A stretch of DNA of 64,000 nucleotides from Spirosoma aureum (GTDB lineage: Bacteria; Bacteroidota; Bacteroidia; Cytophagales; Spirosomataceae): assembly GCF_011604685.1 (NCBI RefSeq), contig NZ_CP050063.1, positions 1,696,501 through 1,760,500 on the forward strand, in the 5' to 3' direction. The number at the start of each line of letters is the position of its first letter. Position 1 is the stretch's first letter. Below are positions 33,149-42,112 of the stretch, piece by piece. Below the pieces are notes generated by a model. It ran no database searches, was not told the origin of the DNA, and saw only the letters and a program-made list of their open reading frames with translations. Position numbers and translations under genes: made by a program.

Positions 33149-33523
33149 TTACTTGGCCTCCCCGGCGTTTTCGGTTTGTTTTTTCTTACCCACTAAGCCG
33201 TTGCGCTTACGGTCATTGTAAGCAACGGCGTGCTTATCAAGTGAAACCGTCAGGTGACGGATGATGCGCTCATCGCGTAGATACTCGGTGTTGAGTTTCT
33301 CGATGATCGTGCCGGGAGCCTTAAACTCGAAGAGTTGGTAGTAACCCGTGTTCTTGTGCTGGATTGGATAAGCCAGTTTGCGTAGGCCCATATTTTCTTC
33401 GTGAACGAGCTCCGCACCGTTGTCGGTCAGCACTTTGCGGAACTTGTCAACGGCGTCCTTTATCTGAATCTCAGATAAAACGGGAGTTAAAATGAACACC
33501 GTTTCGTAGTTATTCGGAAACAT
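33149..33523 (-). CDS. rpsF: 30S ribosomal protein S6
   Basis: The protein has 124 residues from the ATG at 33523 ([18 protein letters not shown]), the usual S6 start. The upstream start at 33625 is rejected because it would read through the promoter box and an upstream terminator stem. [18 protein letters not shown] and [15 protein letters not shown] are family motifs, with a charged C-terminal tail ([17 protein letters not shown]). It is first in the rpsF-rpsR-rplI operon. Confidence 0.95.
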   Translation of the reverse strand: MFPNNYETVFILTPVLSEIQIKDAVDKFRKVLTDNGAELVHEENMGLRKLAYPIQHKNTGYYQLFEFKAPGTIIEKLNTEYLRDERIIRHLTVSLDKHAVAYNDRKRNGLVGKKKQTENAGEAK

Positions 33524-33551
33524 TGTACGTAATTGGTTTGAAATGAGGGCG

Positions 33552-33559
33552 CAAAGGTA
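33552..33559 (-). promoter_or_regulatory. -7 box of the rpsF operon
   Basis: Leftward TACCTTTG matches TAnnTTTG, 28 bp upstream of the rpsF start at 33523. No TTTG stands at the -33 spacing. Confidence 0.5.
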
Positions 33560-33566
33560 AGAAAAA

Positions 33567-33627
33567 AAATGAAATTTCCGAGTGGACGGCCGCTTTTTTG
33601 CGAACTGCCAACTCGGAAATTTCATTT
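33567..33627 (-). terminator. terminator of the coiled-coil gene
   Basis: AAATGAAATTTCCGAGT (33567-33583) is exactly complementary to ACTCGGAAATTTCATTT (33611-33627). Leftward, the stem runs into eight T. It separates the coiled-coil gene from the rpsF promoter. Confidence 0.8.
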
Positions 33628-33638
33628 GATGCCAACAA

Positions 33639-34589
33639 TTACTTCACGGTAAACTCGCCCTCGCCAATTCGGAAGCCTTCGCAATAGATCTCAATACTAT
33701 AGCGACCCTGGCTAAACCGTTGCCCCCCGCGACCATAAATGAAGTCAACCTGCTGGCGGCTATTGTCGAAATTGAACCGTTGCATGGCTGTATAAATCAT
33801 GCCTTCGCCGTTATACGTAAACTCTCCAGACCCGGTGGCTAAATCAGAAACAACGGCCCCACTTGGATCCAGAACGCGCATATACAGCACTTTTTCTTCC
33901 TGCTTGGCCAGTCCATTTGGAGCGATCCGCACCGAAATCCGCACTTTGTCGATTCGTCGGGCTTTATAACTACCGCCGTCGCTCTCTTTCCCTCGCGAAT
34001 TTATGGCATTCACCGTAATGTTCTCAGCTCTGAGCGCAGCCGCAATCGTGACCTTTTCGCTCAGCTCCTGATTTTTTGATGCCACCGCCACGACCGAATC
34101 GCTCAATGTTTGTTTTTCTGCCTTCAAACTGTTGTTTTCCTGCGACAGTGATTCGTTCTGCTGGGATAAAACACCGTTTTCCTCCTTCAGACGGGTAATC
34201 TCCAGGTCTTTCTGTGCCAGCAAGGCCTGGTAATTTCGAATTTTCTGGTCGTATTTTTTTCTGTCGAAGGAGTTTACATTTCGTAATTCACGTTTATCGA
34301 CTTCCAGTTGCGCTTTCACTTTCATGAGTGAATCTACACTACCGCCCAGTTGCTGAATTTCAGCGATTTTGGCATCCAGTTGCGCCGAAATTGAATCTAG
34401 TTTTGTTTTCGCGGATAATACTTCTTCAGTTTTAGCCGCAATCGTGGCATCTTTAGTTTTATTATCCTGTCGTTCCTGATAATAGAAATAGAGTAGTAAT
34501 ATGTTTAATGCTGCCAGAACCAGTAGAGCGGCCAGCAAGTAGCTGCGACTATTGTTTCGGGATTGGGGTCTAGGTTCCATTGGGGTCAT
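33639..34589 (-). CDS. membrane-anchored coiled-coil protein
   Basis: This 316-residue protein has a short basic N-terminus, one membrane helix (about 17-37: [20 protein letters not shown]), then a long coiled coil (about 40-190) rich in Lys, Glu, Gln and Asn with heptad spacing ([28 protein letters not shown]). A beta-rich C-terminal domain (about 205-316) includes [13 protein letters not shown] and [19 protein letters not shown]. The topology puts the coil in the periplasm. I do not recognise a named family, but the layout is common in Cytophagales. A role in envelope scaffolding is only a guess. The ATG at 34580 (MEPRPQ) is an alternative start. Confidence 0.7.
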   Translation of the reverse strand: MTPMEPRPQSRNNSRSYLLAALLVLAALNILLLYFYYQERQDNKTKDATIAAKTEEVLSAKTKLDSISAQLDAKIAEIQQLGGSVDSLMKVKAQLEVDKRELRNVNSFDRKKYDQKIRNYQALLAQKDLEITRLKEENGVLSQQNESLSQENNSLKAEKQTLSDSVVAVASKNQELSEKVTIAAALRAENITVNAINSRGKESDGGSYKARRIDKVRISVRIAPNGLAKQEEKVLYMRVLDPSGAVVSDLATGSGEFTYNGEGMIYTAMQRFNFDNSRQQVDFIYGRGGQRFSQGRYSIEIYCEGFRIGEGEFTVK

Positions 34590-34705
34590 TTGTTAAGCGA
34601 AGGTGTTGTGTAAATCCTTACCAAAACTATATCATCTACCGGTTTATTGTACCAGTTAGCTGGTTTATGGCCAAAAACTACACGATTTCGCGTAGTTCTC
34701 AAACC

Positions 34706-34713
34706 TATCTTTG
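34706..34713 (+). promoter_or_regulatory. -7 box upstream of yggS
   Basis: TATCTTTG matches TAnnTTTG, 46 bp upstream of the ATG at 34760. A TTTC lies at 34686-34689, too close for a good -33. Confidence 0.45.
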
Positions 34714-34759
34714 CACAATATTAATAAACGGTCGGTGTTGAACCGACTTTTAGGCCATT

Positions 34760-35419
34760 ATGATTGCTGATACGATTCACCAGATCGAAACCGAATTAGC
34801 GGGACGAGCCCAGCTTATTGCTGTTACCAAAACGAAACCGGTTGAGTTGCTGCGTGAGGCATATGACGCGGGTTGCCGAAAGTTTGGCGAGAATAAAGTG
34901 CAGGAAATGACTGAGAAACAGCCTCAGCTACCTGCCGATGTAAAATGGCATCTGATTGGTCATTTGCAAACAAACAAGGTTAAATACATTGCCCCGTTTG
35001 TGGCTCTAATTCATTCGGTCGATAGTCTCAAGCTGTTGCAGGAAATCAATAAACAGGCGGCAAAGAATAATCGTACCATCGACTGTTTATTGCAGATTTA
35101 TATTGCCGATGAAGAAACCAAGTTTGGCCTTAGTGCTCAGGAAGCCGAAACCCTGCTGAACGACCCAACGCTGGAGAGTCTGGAAAATGTTCGGATTGTT
35201 GGGCTTATGGGATTGGCCACCAACACCGACAACGACGACCAGATTCGGCGGGAGTTTCGCGGTTTGAAGCAGTTATATGATACATTGGCTGCTTTGAACC
35301 GTAAAAATGTTCAGTTCTCCGAGCTCTCGATGGGTATGAGTGGTGATTATCACATAGCGGTCGAAGAGGGTAGCACGCTGGTGCGGGTTGGGAGTGCTAT
35401 TTTTGGATCGCGGAATTGA
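34760..35419 (+). CDS. yggS: YggS/PLPBP family pyridoxal-phosphate homeostasis protein
   Basis: This 219-residue PLP-binding protein adopts the alanine-racemase-like barrel but has no known catalysis, and it controls free PLP. The PLP Lys motif is IAVTKTKPVELLREAY. GCRKFGENKVQEM, VKWHLIGHLQTNKVKYI and the phosphate-binding C-terminus FSELSMGMSGDYHIAVEEG with VRVGSAIFG are all standard. Length is normal. It precedes the DUF423 gene by 113 bp on the same strand. Confidence 0.93.
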   Translation: MIADTIHQIETELAGRAQLIAVTKTKPVELLREAYDAGCRKFGENKVQEMTEKQPQLPADVKWHLIGHLQTNKVKYIAPFVALIHSVDSLKLLQEINKQAAKNNRTIDCLLQIYIADEETKFGLSAQEAETLLNDPTLESLENVRIVGLMGLATNTDNDDQIRREFRGLKQLYDTLAALNRKNVQFSELSMGMSGDYHIAVEEGSTLVRVGSAIFGSRN

Positions 35420-35532
35420 TTGATTTTTTCTGCTGGCCGGTGCGCCGGGGCAGAAGGAAGCATGTTTCAGTACGACCATTTTTATAATTATCGCTCCGGC
35501 GGTCTGACTTTGTCAGCATAACAAACAATGAT

Positions 35533-35910
35533 ATGAAATTCTTTATTCAGGCAGGAGCCGTTTTAGGTCTGCTGGGCGTTGCGCTCGGCGCGTTTGGCGC
35601 ACATGCATTACGGGCAATGCTCGATGCATCGGGCCGGGCGGCAACCTTCGAAACGGCCGTTAAATACCAGTTTTATCATGCACTGGCCCTCGTGCTGGTG
35701 GGTGTATTAATGCAGTTATTTGGGAGTAACCCTACCATAATTAAGCTGCTCAACTGGTCAGGATATTCATTTCTGGGCGGAACGCTCATTTTTTCTGGGT
35801 CACTTTATGTTCTGTGTTTTACCGGCATCACCTGGTTGGGAGCCATCACACCGTTGGGCGGAGTAGCTATGATTGCTGGCTGGGCGCTGCTACTGTGGGC
35901 ATTTTTATAG
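35533..35910 (+). CDS. DUF423 family small membrane protein
   Basis: This 125-residue protein has four membrane helices. It opens with the family motif AGAVLGLLGVALGAFGAHAL, then KYQFYHALALVLVGVLM, FLGGTLIFSGSLYVL and GAITPLGGVAMIAGWALL. The function is unknown. The gap to the next gene is 103 bp and carries the prfC promoter box. Confidence 0.88.
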   Translation: MKFFIQAGAVLGLLGVALGAFGAHALRAMLDASGRAATFETAVKYQFYHALALVLVGVLMQLFGSNPTIIKLLNWSGYSFLGGTLIFSGSLYVLCFTGITWLGAITPLGGVAMIAGWALLLWAFL

Positions 35911-35986
35911 GTGAAAAGCGAAAAATGAAGCCTAGTGACTCACATGAGGTTTATTGCTCACGCTTCATTCTTCCCTTAAATCTTCG

Positions 35987-35994
35987 TATCTTTG
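35987..35994 (+). promoter_or_regulatory. -7 box upstream of prfC
   Basis: TATCTTTG matches TAnnTTTG, 19 bp upstream of the ATG at 36014. No -33 TTTG at the right spacing. Confidence 0.45.
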
Positions 35995-36013
35995 TTGTCT
36001 GATTCTGAGAATA

Positions 36014-37609
36014 ATGCAAACCAATATACAGGCTGAAACCGCTCGTCGGCGGACATTCGCCATCATTAGTCACCCTGACGCCGGTAAAACGACATTGACC
36101 GAGAAATTGCTTCTGTTTGGCGGGGCTATTCAAACAGCAGGGGCCGTAAAATCCAATAAAATCAAGAAGTCGGCAACTTCCGATTTCATGGAGATTGAGA
36201 AGCAGCGGGGAATCTCCGTGGCTACGTCGGTAATGACGTTTGAATACGACAATCTCAAAATTAATATTCTCGATACACCTGGTCACAAAGACTTTGCGGA
36301 AGATACCTATCGGACACTTACTGCAGTCGATAGCGTCATTCTGGTTATCGACTGCGTAAAAGGCGTTGAGGAACAAACCGAGCGGTTGATGGAGGTTTGC
36401 CGCATGCGCGATACACCGGTTATTATTTTCATTAATAAACTGGACCGCGAAGGCCGTAACCCCTTCGATCTGCTCGACGAACTGGAAGAGAAGCTCAACA
36501 TTCGTGTTCGACCAATGACCTGGCCCGTAAACATGGGTTCTGACTTTAAAGGCGTTTATAGCCTTATCGAGAAAAAGTTATATTTCTTTAAAGTCAACAA
36601 AACCCGCGTAGAAGATGATGTGCTTCCAATTGAGCTGGATGATTCATTACTTGATCAGAAAGTAGGTGCGCGTGATGCGGCTCAGCTGCGCGAGGATGTT
36701 GAGCTGATTGAGGGCGTTTACGATTCCTTCGATCGGCAGGCTTATCTGGATGGCAAATTGGCTCCCGTGTTTTTTGGCTCGGCTGTCAATAATTTTGGTG
36801 TGAAAGAGCTACTGGAAGGTTTCTGTGCTATCTCGCCCGAACCAATTGCCCGGCCAACCGACAAACGGGAGGTGCTACCTGATGAGAAGAATTTTAGCGG
36901 CTTTGTCTTTAAAATTCACGCCAATCTCGACCCGCGCCACCGCGATCGTATTGCGTTTCTACGCATCTGCTCGGGCGTTTTCGAGCGGGGTAAGTTCTAC
37001 CACCACACCCGTCTCGATAAAAACGTTCGCTTTGCCTCACCATTCAGTTTCATGGCCGATAGCAAGAGCGTCGTTGAAGAAGGATTCCCCGGCGATGTTG
37101 TTGGCTTATACGACACCGGTACGTTTAAGATTGGGGATACACTGACCGAAGGCGAAGACCTGCAGTTTCAGGGTATTCCAAGCTTTTCGCCCGAAATCTT
37201 TAAAGAACTGGTGAACCTCGACCCAATGAAATCCAAGCAGTTGGACAAGGGGATTCAGCAGTTAACCGATGAGGGCGTTGCCCAGTTGTTCACACTTGAA
37301 CTAGGCAATCGGAAGTTTGTGGGAACCGTGGGTGAACTGCAATTTGAAGTAATTCAGTATCGTCTGGAGAATGAATACGGTGCGAAGTGCCGCTGGGTGC
37401 CGCTCAACTATACAAAAGCCTGCTGGATCACCGCCGAGAACCCGGTTAAGCTTGCTGAATTTATCCGATTAAAAGGCAACCAGATTGCCTACGATAAAGA
37501 TCAGCATCCTGTTTTTCTGGCCGAATCCGATTGGATGTTGCGTATGAACCAGCAAAATAACCCAGATATTCAGTTCCACCTGACGTCGGAGTTTAATGTA
37601 ACGGCCTAG
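36014..37609 (+). CDS. prfC: peptide chain release factor 3
   Basis: This 531-residue translational GTPase removes RF1/RF2 after termination. G1 is [16 protein letters not shown]2/effector [13 protein letters not shown]3 [11 protein letters not shown] and G4 INKLDREGR, with RMDRVAF-type domain II residues and [13 protein letters not shown] late (RCKW region). The longer frame from 35954 adds a non-conserved 20 residues and spans the promoter box, so I use the ATG at 36014 ([13 protein letters not shown]). It is complete. Confidence 0.94.
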   Translation: MQTNIQAETARRRTFAIISHPDAGKTTLTEKLLLFGGAIQTAGAVKSNKIKKSATSDFMEIEKQRGISVATSVMTFEYDNLKINILDTPGHKDFAEDTYRTLTAVDSVILVIDCVKGVEEQTERLMEVCRMRDTPVIIFINKLDREGRNPFDLLDELEEKLNIRVRPMTWPVNMGSDFKGVYSLIEKKLYFFKVNKTRVEDDVLPIELDDSLLDQKVGARDAAQLREDVELIEGVYDSFDRQAYLDGKLAPVFFGSAVNNFGVKELLEGFCAISPEPIARPTDKREVLPDEKNFSGFVFKIHANLDPRHRDRIAFLRICSGVFERGKFYHHTRLDKNVRFASPFSFMADSKSVVEEGFPGDVVGLYDTGTFKIGDTLTEGEDLQFQGIPSFSPEIFKELVNLDPMKSKQLDKGIQQLTDEGVAQLFTLELGNRKFVGTVGELQFEVIQYRLENEYGAKCRWVPLNYTKACWITAENPVKLAEFIRLKGNQIAYDKDQHPVFLAESDWMLRMNQQNNPDIQFHLTSEFNVTA

Positions 37610-37702
37610 TCGTTTTAAGTCCGTTTGCTTAGATTTCTTCCGACTCAAAAACTACTGTCATTGGTATGGGTTAGTCAATTATTAACCAGACAACCCGTAC
37701 CG

Positions 37703-37990
37703 ATGATAAACTCAATGGCAATTGTTGCTTTCGTGCTGTTCATGGCCGGAACCGCCGTAGCCCAGCAAAAGCAGCCCAAACGCACTAAGCCAGCAACTAC
37801 AGCTGGCACTATTTCGCCAGTGGATGCCGCACGCTCCAATCCGTCAGCTGCCAATACCCATGATGGAACCATGGGTGCATCGACCGGAACGGGTACGACG
37901 CTTGAGCAAAATCAGGCGGGTAATGCAACTAGCCCCGCACAACTTCAACCGATGCCAACAGCAGTACCAGGACCGGGGCATCTTCTGTAA
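37703..37990 (+). CDS. small secreted protein, possibly frameshifted near its C-terminus
   Basis: This protein of 95 residues has a signal peptide (MINSMAIVAFVLFMAGTAVAQQ, cut near residue 21) and a low-complexity Thr/Ser/Ala/Gly mature part (TGTGTTLEQNQAGNATSPAQ). It has no recognisable domain. After a CCCC run at 37933-37936, the +1 insertion frame would continue as TTSTDANSSTRTGASS and a Lys-rich tail KAKKKSRKSDS, ending at 38025. That looks more like the rest of such a protein than the current end PMPTAVPGPGHLL. A one-base loss in the C-run, real or sequencing error, would explain this. Confidence 0.5.
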   Translation: MINSMAIVAFVLFMAGTAVAQQKQPKRTKPATTAGTISPVDAARSNPSAANTHDGTMGASTGTGTTLEQNQAGNATSPAQLQPMPTAVPGPGHLL

Positions 37991-38133
37991 AAGCGAAGAA
38001 AAAGTCCAGAAAGTCAGATAGTTGAACGCCGATATAGTCAATATCAGTGGCTGATTTAACCAAAGTTTAATAACCTTTTCGTAGGGGAGCGGTTAAATTA
38101 ATGTTGGTTTTATTCACCTATCAAAGGAAGACT

Positions 38134-38358
38134 ATGAAAAAGGTAATGATCGCTGCTGTTGCAGTCCTGTTGATGACAGGTGCTGCTTTTGCTCAGGATG
38201 ATGCAAAAAAGGCTCATAAAGAAATGAAACATGAAGCCAAGCAGATGAAAAAAGAGGCCAAGAAAGAGGGGGATGATGCAAAAGCGGATGCTGCAAAAGA
38301 CATGAAGCATATGCATAAGAACATGAAAAAGGCCGAAAAGAAAACGACAGATAGTTAG
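38134..38358 (+). CDS. small secreted Lys/Met/His-rich protein
   Basis: This 74-residue protein has a signal peptide (MKKVMIAAVAVLLMTGAAFAQ) and a 53-residue mature part made of Ala, Lys, Asp, Met and His in an alpha-helical pattern (KKAHKEMKHEAKQMKKEAKK, KDMKHMHKNMKKAEKK). A clear AAAGGAAG Shine-Dalgarno precedes the ATG at 38134, which I prefer to the frame start at 38101. The His and Met might bind metal (inference). A terminator follows at 38384. No family is recognised. Confidence 0.65.
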   Translation: MKKVMIAAVAVLLMTGAAFAQDDAKKAHKEMKHEAKQMKKEAKKEGDDAKADAAKDMKHMHKNMKKAEKKTTDS

Positions 38359-38828
38359 ATTATCCCTTTTATTTACACCATTGGCCTCCCAAGAGATTGG
38401 GGGGCTTTTTGTTGTAGCCACCTTGAAGACAGGGTGAAGTTGAGGCTTAGATTACTGTTCAATTAGTTTAAGACGTTTGCTTCGAGTGGTAGCACTGATT
38501 ACTGCACGATAGAGTAAGAACCAAAATGTACTAAGTACAAATACTTATTCATGGTTTAAATAATGAGCTCTTGTTGATAAATTTTAGCGTAACCTATTGA
38601 CTAGTAGTATTTTATTGGGAATAGGCCTGTGTTTACCTGTTTACGTTTCAACTTAATATATTTAATAGTAGATAGAATATAGGAAGTTTAATAGATAATA
38701 TTTAAATATAATGACTTAATAAAATTTTATTCTGTATTAAATAAGTATTAAAAAATATAATCCCTTATAATTGGTGCTTCATTTACTAAGTGCCATTCTC
38801 TATATGTATAATCTCTACTTGCCTATCT
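38359..38828. other. AT-rich region upstream of the susC-M14 locus
   Basis: This 470 bp contains the terminator at 38384-38410 and a perfect 13-bp palindrome, TGTACTAAGTACA (38527-38539). From about 38600 to 38790 it is strongly AT-rich. No coding frame is supported. It should hold the promoter of the susC-susD-M14 locus, but no full TTTG-N19-TAnnTTTG match was seen. Confidence 0.5.
38384..38410 (+). terminator. terminator after the small secreted protein gene
   Basis: GCCTCCC (38384-38390) pairs with GGGGGGC (38399-38405) with one G-T pair, followed by TTTTTG. Confidence 0.75.
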
Positions 38829-41800
38829 ATGAAACTAGTTCTCCTTACTCTAACCCTGCTTTTGCCATTTTTTGCGCTCGCCCAGCAGCGAGCTGTCCGT
38901 GGCAAAGTAACTGACACGGCAGAAAAATCGGCATTACCCGGCACAACAGTAACGGTGAAGGGTAGTACAGTTGGGACGGTTACTGATGCACAGGGAACGT
39001 ATCAGATTAATGTCCCCGACAAAAATGCTACCCTTGTTTATTCCTCGGTTGGCTTTCAGTCTAAAGAGGTTGTTGTAGGAGCACAGCAGGTGATCGATGT
39101 TGTGTTGGTGGCTGATACGAAGCAACTTAGCGAAGTTGTTGTGACAGCCGCTGGGATTAAACGTGACAAAAATGCACTCGGTTATTCGGTAAGTACACTG
39201 GATGCCAACCAACTGGCTCAGAAATCGGAACCGGATGCACTGCGTGCACTCACGGGAAAAGTTGCGGGCGTGAATATTCAGGGCTCGGGCGGTGCTGCAG
39301 GTGGAGCTACAAACATTACCATTCGGGGAAACTCGTCGCTGGGTAATAACAACCAACCCTTGTTTGTAGTGGATGGGGTTCCGTTCGATAATTCCAGTTT
39401 TGGTAGTACCGACGGTTCGGTTGGCGGATCGACCATTACCAACCGGGCGTTCGATTTGGACCCGAATAACATTCTGACAATGACGGTGTTGAAGGGAGCG
39501 GCAGCAGCAGCTCTTTACGGATCCCGGGCCGCCAATGGTGCCATCATCGTGACAACGAAAGCTGGTAAGCGCCAGAGTAAGAAAGGTCTGGAAATTACCT
39601 ACAATACAGGCTATGCGACGGAAACTGTAGCCGGACTTCCCGATTATCAGACGAGCTACGGGCAGGGCACCAACTTCGATTATCGAAGTGGTGTGTTTGG
39701 TTCCTGGGGGCCGCCTTATCAGGGTATTACGAGTCTGATTCCTACGCGGGCAACAATTCCGCATCCGCTAACGACCAATAACCGGTATCCTTCCACCGTT
39801 TTTCCGGAGTTTTATCAGGCAGATGGTATAACGCCAATTCAGATTCCGTACCAGTCTTATTCGCAGGATAACGCCAGAAAATTCTTTCGTACAGGTAGCG
39901 TATTTGAAAACGCACTGTCGGTATCGACTGGCAGCGAGAAAGGCAACTTCACGGCGGGTTTGTCACGAACTGCCAATCAGGGTGTTGTCCGGGAAAACCA
40001 GATTACACGTACGGCTGTCAACATTGGTGGTAATGCGCAGCTAGACAACAAGTTCTACTTAAGCGGGGCGCTGAATTATGTCAATACCGATCAGGTATCT
40101 CCTCAGGTAACGGCAGCCAATGGGAGTGGAAGCTCCATTATGGACATTCTGATGTTTGTTCCAACCAGTTATGACCTGACGGGTTTCCCGAATACGAATC
40201 CGCTGAATGGCAATAACGTGTATGACCGCGTAGGGACTGATAACCCATATTGGTCTGTCCTTAATAGTCCTACCCTGAGTAAGGTAGATCGCTATTACGG
40301 GAACGTTGTGCTCGGATTCGATCCATTGCCCTGGTTGAATGTGCAGAATACCGTTGGCTTTAACGCCTACACGGATCGGCGAACGGTCGTCAATGGGAAA
40401 GGCGGTGATTATTTTCCGAACGGCAATGTCACGACCGATAACATCTACCGGCAGGAACTGGATAACACCTTGCTGATAACGGCTACGAAACCGATCAATG
40501 AAAACATTGGGCTGAAAGTTATTGTAGGAAATAACGTGAACCAGCGACTAACCGAGCGTCAGGTCGTATTTGGTGATGGTATCATTTTCCGGGGCATCAA
40601 TTCGCTGAATAATACCAGTGTAACCATTCCTCGTGTACTGCCTAACAACCGTAACGATTTCAAACAACGATTCTTTGCGTTCTTCACCGACATTTCGCTG
40701 GATTATAAAAACTTTGCCTTCCTGAATCTGGTGGCTCGTAATGACGTATCATCAACGTTGCCTGCCAGCAATCGAAGCTACCTCTACGGCGGGGCCAGTG
40801 CATCGCTGATTTTTACGGAAGCGTTCAAACTACCCAAAAATATTCTGTCGTTCGGTAAATTCCGGGCTGGTTATACCCGTGTCGGCAATGAAGCCACACC
40901 GTATCAGACGCAGACGGTTTATATTGCCAACCCGGTTCTGGGCGCTGGTGCTTCGGGAACCGGCACGATTGCTTCTCCTTTTGCTGGACAAAGTACGCTG
41001 ACTGAATCGGATTTGCTGGCCAATTCTCTGTTGAAACCGGAGTTTATCACCGAACTGGAGTTAGGAACCGAACTCCAGTTTTTCAATAATCGGATTGGGC
41101 TGGACATCACGTACTACAACAAGATTAGTACGTCGCAGATTTTTACGGTCAATGCCGTGCCTTCGTCGGGGTATACGCAAAAGGTAATCAATCTGGGGAA
41201 GTCATCGAACGAGGGGATTGAAATTGGGCTGAGTGCAACCCCCGTAAAGACGCTCAACGGATTGACCTGGACGCTTTCGTCGGCCTTTACCATGAACCGC
41301 AACATCGTGCGGGACATTGGCAACCTGACCGAATTACCCTACGGAGGATTCTCCGATCTGGGTAGTGTACACATTGCTGGCCAGCCTTACGGGCAGATTC
41401 GCGGATCAACTTATGCAAAAGACGATGAAGGCAATATTCTGGTTAACCCAAATACCGGGAAGCCCATTCTGAGCGGTAAAACAGCGGCCATTGGCAATCC
41501 GAATCCCGATTTTATTCTGGGTATCACCAATTCACTGAGCTATAAGGGTATTACGCTGAGTGCGCTCTTTGACTGGAAAAAAGGGGGTGATATGTATTCC
41601 TTCACAGCTTATGAACTGCTTAGCCGGGGCGTAACGAAAGATACTGAAGAGCGGGAAGCCATTCTGGTAGGACCGGGTGTACTGGGGGATGTGAATACGT
41701 TGAAACCCATTCTGGATGGAGAAGGAAAGAAAATTCCGAATAACATCGGAATTGCGGTAGCTGACTATTATTTCACAGGCGGTTTTGGGCCAGGTGGTGC

Positions 41801-42077
41801 GGCTGAGGTAAACGTTTTAGATGCAACGGTTTTCCGGCTTCGTGAAGTATCGCTGGGCTATCAGTTTCCGAAAAAATGGTTAGACAAAACGCCGTTTGGG
41901 TCGGCTTATCTATCCCTTAGTGGCCGTAATCTGTGGTATCTGGCCCCGAACTTCCCCAAGCATCTGAATTTCGATCCGGAGGTTAGCTCGCTTGGCGCCG
42001 GAAATTCGCAGGGCTTCGATTTTATCGGTATTCCAACGACCCGCCGGTTGGGTGTAAACCTCCGGTTTAGCTTCTGA
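38829..42077 (+). CDS. SusC/RagA TonB-linked outer-membrane protein of the M14 locus
   Basis: This 1082-residue protein starts at ATG 38829 (MKLVLLTLTLLLPFFALAQ signal). A CarboxypepD_reg-like domain (about 22-100: VRGKVTDTAEKSALPGTTV) and the SusC plug follow, with SEVVVTAAGIKRDKNALGYSV, QPLFVVDGVPFDNS and GAAAAALYGSRAANGAIIVTTK. A barrel ends GVNLRFSF. It is followed at 35 bp by SusD, then a lipoprotein and two M14 peptidases, all rightward. The context suggests import of peptides or another M14 product rather than a glycan. Confidence 0.93.
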   Translation: MKLVLLTLTLLLPFFALAQQRAVRGKVTDTAEKSALPGTTVTVKGSTVGTVTDAQGTYQINVPDKNATLVYSSVGFQSKEVVVGAQQVIDVVLVADTKQLSEVVVTAAGIKRDKNALGYSVSTLDANQLAQKSEPDALRALTGKVAGVNIQGSGGAAGGATNITIRGNSSLGNNNQPLFVVDGVPFDNSSFGSTDGSVGGSTITNRAFDLDPNNILTMTVLKGAAAAALYGSRAANGAIIVTTKAGKRQSKKGLEITYNTGYATETVAGLPDYQTSYGQGTNFDYRSGVFGSWGPPYQGITSLIPTRATIPHPLTTNNRYPSTVFPEFYQADGITPIQIPYQSYSQDNARKFFRTGSVFENALSVSTGSEKGNFTAGLSRTANQGVVRENQITRTAVNIGGNAQLDNKFYLSGALNYVNTDQVSPQVTAANGSGSSIMDILMFVPTSYDLTGFPNTNPLNGNNVYDRVGTDNPYWSVLNSPTLSKVDRYYGNVVLGFDPLPWLNVQNTVGFNAYTDRRTVVNGKGGDYFPNGNVTTDNIYRQELDNTLLITATKPINENIGLKVIVGNNVNQRLTERQVVFGDGIIFRGINSLNNTSVTIPRVLPNNRNDFKQRFFAFFTDISLDYKNFAFLNLVARNDVSSTLPASNRSYLYGGASASLIFTEAFKLPKNILSFGKFRAGYTRVGNEATPYQTQTVYIANPVLGAGASGTGTIASPFAGQSTLTESDLLANSLLKPEFITELELGTELQFFNNRIGLDITYYNKISTSQIFTVNAVPSSGYTQKVINLGKSSNEGIEIGLSATPVKTLNGLTWTLSSAFTMNRNIVRDIGNLTELPYGGFSDLGSVHIAGQPYGQIRGSTYAKDDEGNILVNPNTGKPILSGKTAAIGNPNPDFILGITNSLSYKGITLSALFDWKKGGDMYSFTAYELLSRGVTKDTEEREAILVGPGVLGDVNTLKPILDGEGKKIPNNIGIAVADYYFTGGFGPGGAAEVNVLDATVFRLREVSLGYQFPKKWLDKTPFGSAYLSLSGRNLWYLAPNFPKHLNFDPEVSSLGAGNSQGFDFIGIPTTRRLGVNLRFSF

Positions 42078-42112
42078 TTTCTGGTCAATCAACCCATTTC
42101 GAACACGATTTT

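Noticed and set aside
38934..39764. 276-codon minus-strand frame inside susC
   Set aside because: Antisense to conserved SusC plug motifs, no signal or domain, so a shadow of the real gene.
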